A stretch of 51,673 nucleotides of DNA from a virus: positions 1-51,673 of the IMG/VR virus record IMGVR_UViG_3300048834_001057. One strand, 5' to 3'. The notes under the pieces were generated by a model that saw only the letters and a list, made by a program, of their open reading frames with translations, made no database searches and was not told the DNA's origin. The number at the start of each line of letters is the position of its first letter. Positions within the stretch are counted from its first letter, which is position 1. Below are positions 48,513-51,673 of this stretch, one piece after another. The position numbers and the translations under genes were made by a program.

Positions 48513-49337
48513 ATGAAAAAAATCAATTACACCCAGTCGCCCCTGCCGTTTATGGGGCAAAAGCGCAAGTTTTTAAAAGCGTTTAAAGAAGCTTTAAATG
48601 CTTATCCTAAAGATGCCGTTTATGTAGACCTATTTGGTGGCAGCGGCCTTTTGGCGCACACCACCAAGCAGCACTACCCGATGGCCCGGGTTATTTACAA
48701 CGACTACGACAACTATCGTGCCCGCATAAAGGCCATACCCCAAACCAATCAACTTATAGGGCAAATACGCCACCTGTTGCAAGATTGCGCCAAGGACAAG
48801 CGTATTGTTGGCCACCACCGCGAAAGCGTTTTAAAACTGATAAAACAGCATGAGGCCACTTTTGGTTTTGTTGATTACATTACCATGTCGTCATCGCTGT
48901 TGTTTAGCATGAATTACGCTATAAGTTATGAGGAACTTGAAAAAAACACCCTTTACAATTGCGTAAGGTTGAGCGATTACAATGCAGAAGGCTATTTGGA
49001 TGGTCTGGAGATAGTACAAGAAGATTACCGGGTGCTATTTGATGCCTACAAAGGTTTGGATAACGTGGTTTTCTTGATAGACCCACCGTATTTGCAAACA
49101 ACTTCAGCTACCTATAAAAATTATTGGAAACTGGCAGATTACTTAAACGTGCTTACCGTTTTGGATGGGCACAGGTACTTTTATTTCACTTCAAATAAAT
49201 CATCCATCATAGAGCTTTGCGAGTGGGTTGGCACCCAAACCCTGTGCACAAACCCCTTTGCCGGGGCGCAAAAACTGGAAATCAATACCCAGATGAACCA
49301 CAACTCGTCGTACACCGATATTATGTTGTTTAAATAG
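48513..49337 (+). CDS. Dam-like N6-adenine DNA methyltransferase
   Basis: 274 aa from ATG 48513 (the frame from 48453 is the tetranucleotide leader). The D12-class order is seen: PFMGQKRKFLKAF at the N-terminus, DLFGGSGLLAH (D39 to H49) for SAM binding and LIDPPYLQT (D190-P-P-Y) for catalysis. No cognate nuclease nearby, so it is an orphan methylase, probably protecting phage DNA from host restriction or regulating phage promoters. Adjacent to a C5 methylase. Confidence 0.85.
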   Translation: MKKINYTQSPLPFMGQKRKFLKAFKEALNAYPKDAVYVDLFGGSGLLAHTTKQHYPMARVIYNDYDNYRARIKAIPQTNQLIGQIRHLLQDCAKDKRIVGHHRESVLKLIKQHEATFGFVDYITMSSSLLFSMNYAISYEELEKNTLYNCVRLSDYNAEGYLDGLEIVQEDYRVLFDAYKGLDNVVFLIDPPYLQTTSATYKNYWKLADYLNVLTVLDGHRYFYFTSNKSSIIELCEWVGTQTLCTNPFAGAQKLEINTQMNHNSSYTDIMLFK

Positions 49338-49345
49338 TTTGCGAA

Positions 49346-49462
49346 ATGAAGCAAAGAAAAAAACAACAGGCATTTGTGAATAGGGAACTGGACATAAAAA
49401 AAATACGCACCGATTATGATAAAATTAGAATTAGACTGGAAGCTGGCCACGGCATACAGTAA
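49346..49462 (+). CDS. 38-aa leader ORF overlapping dcm
   Basis: 38 codons (MKQRKKQQAFVNRELDIKKI and on) starting 6 bp after dam and overlapping the first 47 bp of the C5 methylase gene in another frame. Strongly basic. It may be a real small protein or only a translational bridge between the two methylase genes. Evidence is limited to position and start codon. Confidence 0.3.
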   Translation: MKQRKKQQAFVNRELDIKKIRTDYDKIRIRLEAGHGIQ

Positions 49463-50450
49463 GCCCCATGGGCTAAAAGTGTTCGGCACGTTTGTTTGTG
49501 GCGGTGGCAGTACCATGGGCTATAAACTGGCAGGCTTCGAGCATTTGGGCGGCGTTGAGATAGATAAACGGCTGGAAAGACTGTACAGGGAAAACCACAG
49601 CCCCAAGCACTTTTATTTAGAAGATATTAGGCAATTTAACCAGCGTGAAGATTTGCCCGCGGAACTTTACGATTTGGATATTTTGGACGGTTCGCCACCA
49701 TGCACCACCTTTTCCATGTGCGGCAAACGTGAAGCCACATGGGGCAAAACAAAAGTGTTTAAAGAAGGCCAAACAGAACAAACGCTTGACGATCTGGTGT
49801 TTGTTTACTGCGATACCATTGAAAAATTGCGCCCCAAGGTGGCCCTGTTGGAAAACGTTCCTGGCATCGTAGCGGGTAGGGCAAAAGGCTACGCCATTGG
49901 CATTTATGAAAGACTGGAAAAGTTGGGATACCATGTGCAGGTGTTCCAGTTGAACGGTGCCACCATGGGCGTACCGCAAGCCCGTGAACGGGTGTTCTTT
50001 ATTGCCCGAAGAAAGGATTTGAACTATAAACCTTTGGAGCTTTCGTTTAACGAGCCGCCCATAACCTTTGGTAAGGTGGTCGATAAAGGCAGTACCACGC
50101 ATAAACCGCTATGGCCTTCTATTGTAGTGCGTTGGCCATACCTAGAACGCGGCGACCAGAACCTAAAGTTTGCCGATGCCAAGTACCGCAATAAAACGAC
50201 CTACAACGCTTTTTTTAGCACATCGGTGTTGTACGACGATGTGGTGGCCAATACCTTGACAAGCAACGGCACAACGGTGTATTATGACGAAAAGCGCAAC
50301 TTAAACGACACGGAGTATAGGCGTATAAGCAGCTTTCCGGCCGATTACAACTTTTGTGGCATGGACGTTCGCTACGTGTGCGGGATGAGCGTACCGCCGT
50401 TGATGATAGCCCAAATAGCGGAACAAATGGAGTCGCAATGGTTTAAATGA
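49416..50450 (+). CDS. C5-cytosine DNA methyltransferase
   Basis: 344 aa. Motif I FVCGGGSTMGYKLAGFEHLG, catalytic motif IV GSPPCTTFS with C96, motif VI LLENVPGI, motif VIII GVPQARERVFFIARR, then the recognition region and motifs IX-X ending RRISSFPADYNF. All catalytic residues are present. No partner endonuclease, so it is an orphan phage methylase like its neighbour. Last gene of the prophage before its terminator and border repeats. Confidence 0.9.
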   Translation: MIKLELDWKLATAYSKPHGLKVFGTFVCGGGSTMGYKLAGFEHLGGVEIDKRLERLYRENHSPKHFYLEDIRQFNQREDLPAELYDLDILDGSPPCTTFSMCGKREATWGKTKVFKEGQTEQTLDDLVFVYCDTIEKLRPKVALLENVPGIVAGRAKGYAIGIYERLEKLGYHVQVFQLNGATMGVPQARERVFFIARRKDLNYKPLELSFNEPPITFGKVVDKGSTTHKPLWPSIVVRWPYLERGDQNLKFADAKYRNKTTYNAFFSTSVLYDDVVANTLTSNGTTVYYDEKRNLNDTEYRRISSFPADYNFCGMDVRYVCGMSVPPLMIAQIAEQMESQWFK

Positions 50451-50453
50451 TGT

Positions 50454-50479
50454 TTAAAGGGCGTTTATTCGCCCTTTAA
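50454..50479 (+). terminator. Terminator at the prophage right end
   Basis: TTAAAGGGCG and CGCCCTTTAA form a 10-bp perfect stem with a 6-nt loop just after the C5 methylase stop. The palindrome works on both strands. Confidence 0.75.
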
Positions 50480-50497
50480 CAATTACTGTACGCAGGT

Positions 50498-50540
50498 AAA
50501 AATTGTACTTTTTGATTTAAAAAATTGTACTTTTTGATTT
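50498..50540. repeat. Tandem 22-bp repeat at the prophage right border
   Basis: AAATTGTACTTTTTGATTT occurs twice, in copies of 21 identical bases with a 22-bp period (50498-50518, 50520-50540). Mu-family phages carry adjacent 22-bp transposase-binding sites at the right end. The period and place fit, but the left prophage end shows no matching copy, and no terminal CA was found. Confidence 0.65.
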
Positions 50541-50554
50541 TGCGATTATAGAAA

Positions 50555-50684
50555 GCTAACGTTTATGTATAAGAATAGTTGCGGGTTTGTACGCGAGGAT
50601 TTTCCGAAGGAAAATCAGACGTTACAAACACGCAACGACCTTTGATTAAGCACTAAACCGCAATTATTTTTATACGGTGTTAGC
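50555..50684. repeat. attC-like palindrome R1
   Basis: 130 bp from GCTAAC to GTTAGC. The arm GTATAAGAATAGTTGCGG matches the folded CCGCAATTATTTTTATAC arm at 16 of 18 bases. Inside are GTTTGT/ACAAAC and a tip hairpin GATTTTCC-GAA-GGAAAATC. The tip hairpin (GAGGATTTTCCGAAGGAAAA) is identical in R2, although the flanking cassette ends differ. Confidence 0.7.
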
Positions 50685-50693
50685 ACCAGTTTT

Positions 50694-51359
50694 TTAATTC
50701 AATTTTATATGTTTTCTAACTCTTGATTCAAGTTCTGTTAATTCAGGATTTTCATTCAAAATATTATTTTCTTTCATTCTATTCAAAGCTGTTTTCGTAT
50801 AATCTAATAACTCTTCTTTATCCACTTCAGAAAAATTTCCGTTTATATCGTTAGCACTTCGTATTTTTAAATTTTCAGGAATTTTTCCTTTTTCAGACAT
50901 TTTCTTTTTTACCATTTCGTGGCAACTTTCTAGCATATTGTAATTCATTTCATAAAGGTTGAAACCCATATTTATTGATTTAAGTAAATATTCTTGCCCT
51001 TTTTCTATTTCTCCAATTTTTCTATATGTTAATCCTAAAAGACCATATAAATTTGGGTCACTTCCATCAATTTCAATGTATTTCTCAAAATCTTTTATTG
51101 CGTCTATATTGTAATTTAAATATTCAAGAGCAATTGCTCGATTTTCTAATGCTTTTGAATTATTTGGGTCTAATGTCAAAACTAAATCAGAAATTATTAC
51201 ACAACTATTTGCATCTTTAACTAAAAATTTTTCGCTTGCTTTTTTGTTTAATTTATCAACATCAATATTATTTTCTTTTGGGATATTAATTTTATTTCTA
51301 TCTCTAATTCCGACAATATAAAAAATCAGAAGAATTATGATTATTAGAATTATTTTCAT
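50694..51359 (-). CDS. TPR-repeat membrane-anchored cassette protein
   Basis: 221 aa. One N-terminal transmembrane segment (IILIIIILLIFYIVGI), then about three tetratricopeptide repeats (LTLDPNNSKALENRAIALEY, KYIEIDGSDPNLYGLLGLTY and RKIGEIEKGQEYLLKSINMG) and a charged C-terminus. The gene fills one cassette; the cassette begins GTTAGCACCA and ends TGGTGCTAAC. TPR proteins serve as binding scaffolds; partner unknown. AT-rich compared with the prophage. Confidence 0.75.
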   Translation of the reverse strand: MKIILIIIILLIFYIVGIRDRNKINIPKENNIDVDKLNKKASEKFLVKDANSCVIISDLVLTLDPNNSKALENRAIALEYLNYNIDAIKDFEKYIEIDGSDPNLYGLLGLTYRKIGEIEKGQEYLLKSINMGFNLYEMNYNMLESCHEMVKKKMSEKGKIPENLKIRSANDINGNFSEVDKEELLDYTKTALNRMKENNILNENPELTELESRVRKHIKLN

Positions 51360-51377
51360 CTGTTCGATTTAATTGGT

Positions 51378-51512
51378 GCTAACGTTTATGTGTATGGAAA
51401 GTTGCGTGCTTGTGTGCGAGGATTTTCCGAAGGAAAATCAGATGCAGGCAAGCAAAGCAACTGACATTGGTTTAGTATAAAACTAGCAATTTTTTATACA
51501 CGGTGTTGTAGC
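51378..51512. repeat. attC-like palindrome R2
   Basis: 135 bp from GCTAAC (51378-51383) to GTTGTAGC (51505-51512). The arms GTGTATGGAAAGTTGC and GCAATTTTTTATACAC fold at 13 of 16 positions, and the tip hairpin matches R1. The right box differs (GTTGTAGC), as expected if it belongs to the next cassette. Confidence 0.7.
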
Positions 51513-51587
51513 ACGTTTTTATTTTATTAATATTTCAATGTCTTTTTGTAAGCTTCCCCAAAATTCGATCCATTCAAAAATAGAATT

Positions 51588-51673
51588 TTATTCATTTAAT
51601 CGGTATTGAATTGGTGTTTTATTTTTAAGTGATTTGTGTGGTCTATTATAATTGTAATCGTGTATCCATTCTT
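51588..51673 (-). mobile_element. 3' end of an IS3-family transposase gene (partial)
   Basis: The minus strand ends EWIHDYNYNRPHKSLKNKTP then IQYRLNE and a stop. W-I-x-x-Y-N-x-x-R-P-H-x-S-L-x-x-x-T-P-x-x-Y is the C-terminal signature of IS3-type OrfB (rve_3). The remainder is outside the window, so completeness and element ends cannot be judged. It lies 75 bp after palindrome R2. Confidence 0.85.

Noticed and set aside
49617-50102. 161-codon minus-strand frame inside the C5 methylase
   Set aside because: Shadow of the higher-GC methylase gene; no domain, and the plus strand has all methylase motifs.

Overview
The window is Bacteroidota DNA. The sequence shows genes without strong Shine-Dalgarno sites, upstream boxes of the type TAnnTTTG (for example 259-266, 18620-18627, 25206-25213), a Bacteroidota-style tyrosine recombinase, and phage proteins of Bacteroidota type. 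I cannot name a species. Three kinds of DNA are joined here.

(1) Positions 1-23850 are an AT-rich integrated or circular element. It is bounded by a perfect 127-bp direct repeat (1-127 and 23724-23850). The integrase end carries a tyrosine recombinase, an RteC-like protein, an excisionase-like HTH protein, a primase/RepA-type helicase and a GTATCA iteron-like cluster. Then comes a tightly packed defence operon (6159-16676): XRE controller, SNF2 helicase, 73-aa protein, Rad50/RloC-like ATPase with a zinc hook and a possible C-terminal HEPN RNase motif, type III Mod methyltransferase and type III Res endonuclease. A HipA-like kinase + DUF3037-like pair and a small protein + SDH/ClpP-like serine protease pair follow. 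Next is about 2.4 kb that is largely non-coding, with striking paired stem-loops and one small conserved-looking gene, then an unrecognised minus-strand gene and a staphylococcal-type nuclease.

(2) Positions 23848-24900 and 50555-51673 are flanking chromosome (or a second mobile region) made of small single-gene cassettes. They are separated by about 130-bp imperfect palindromes that start GCTAAC and end GTTA, much like integron attC sites without a visible integron integrase. The right edge holds the end of an IS3-family transposase.

(3) Positions about 24900-50540 are a higher-GC, Mu-type tailed prophage lying between the two cassette groups. Short regulators are at the left. The head module is on the minus strand in Mu order (small terminase, TerL, gp36, portal, MuF, gpG, gp37-like). 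Protease/scaffold, capsid, lysis genes, tail tube, frameshifted tail chaperone, tape measure, baseplate/tail-tip genes, holin, an N6-adenine and a C5-cytosine methyltransferase are on the plus strand. No Mu transposase, MuB or phage integrase is visible.

The strongest new observations are: a canonical UUUAAAC -1 frameshift site with an adjacent 8-bp hairpin at the portal/MuF junction (MuF has no conventional start of its own); the attC-like cassette array that both mobile elements interrupt; two homologous stem-loops whose inner and outer helices differ but stay paired; the six-gene augmented type III R-M operon; and a candidate phage small RNA at 27607-27720.
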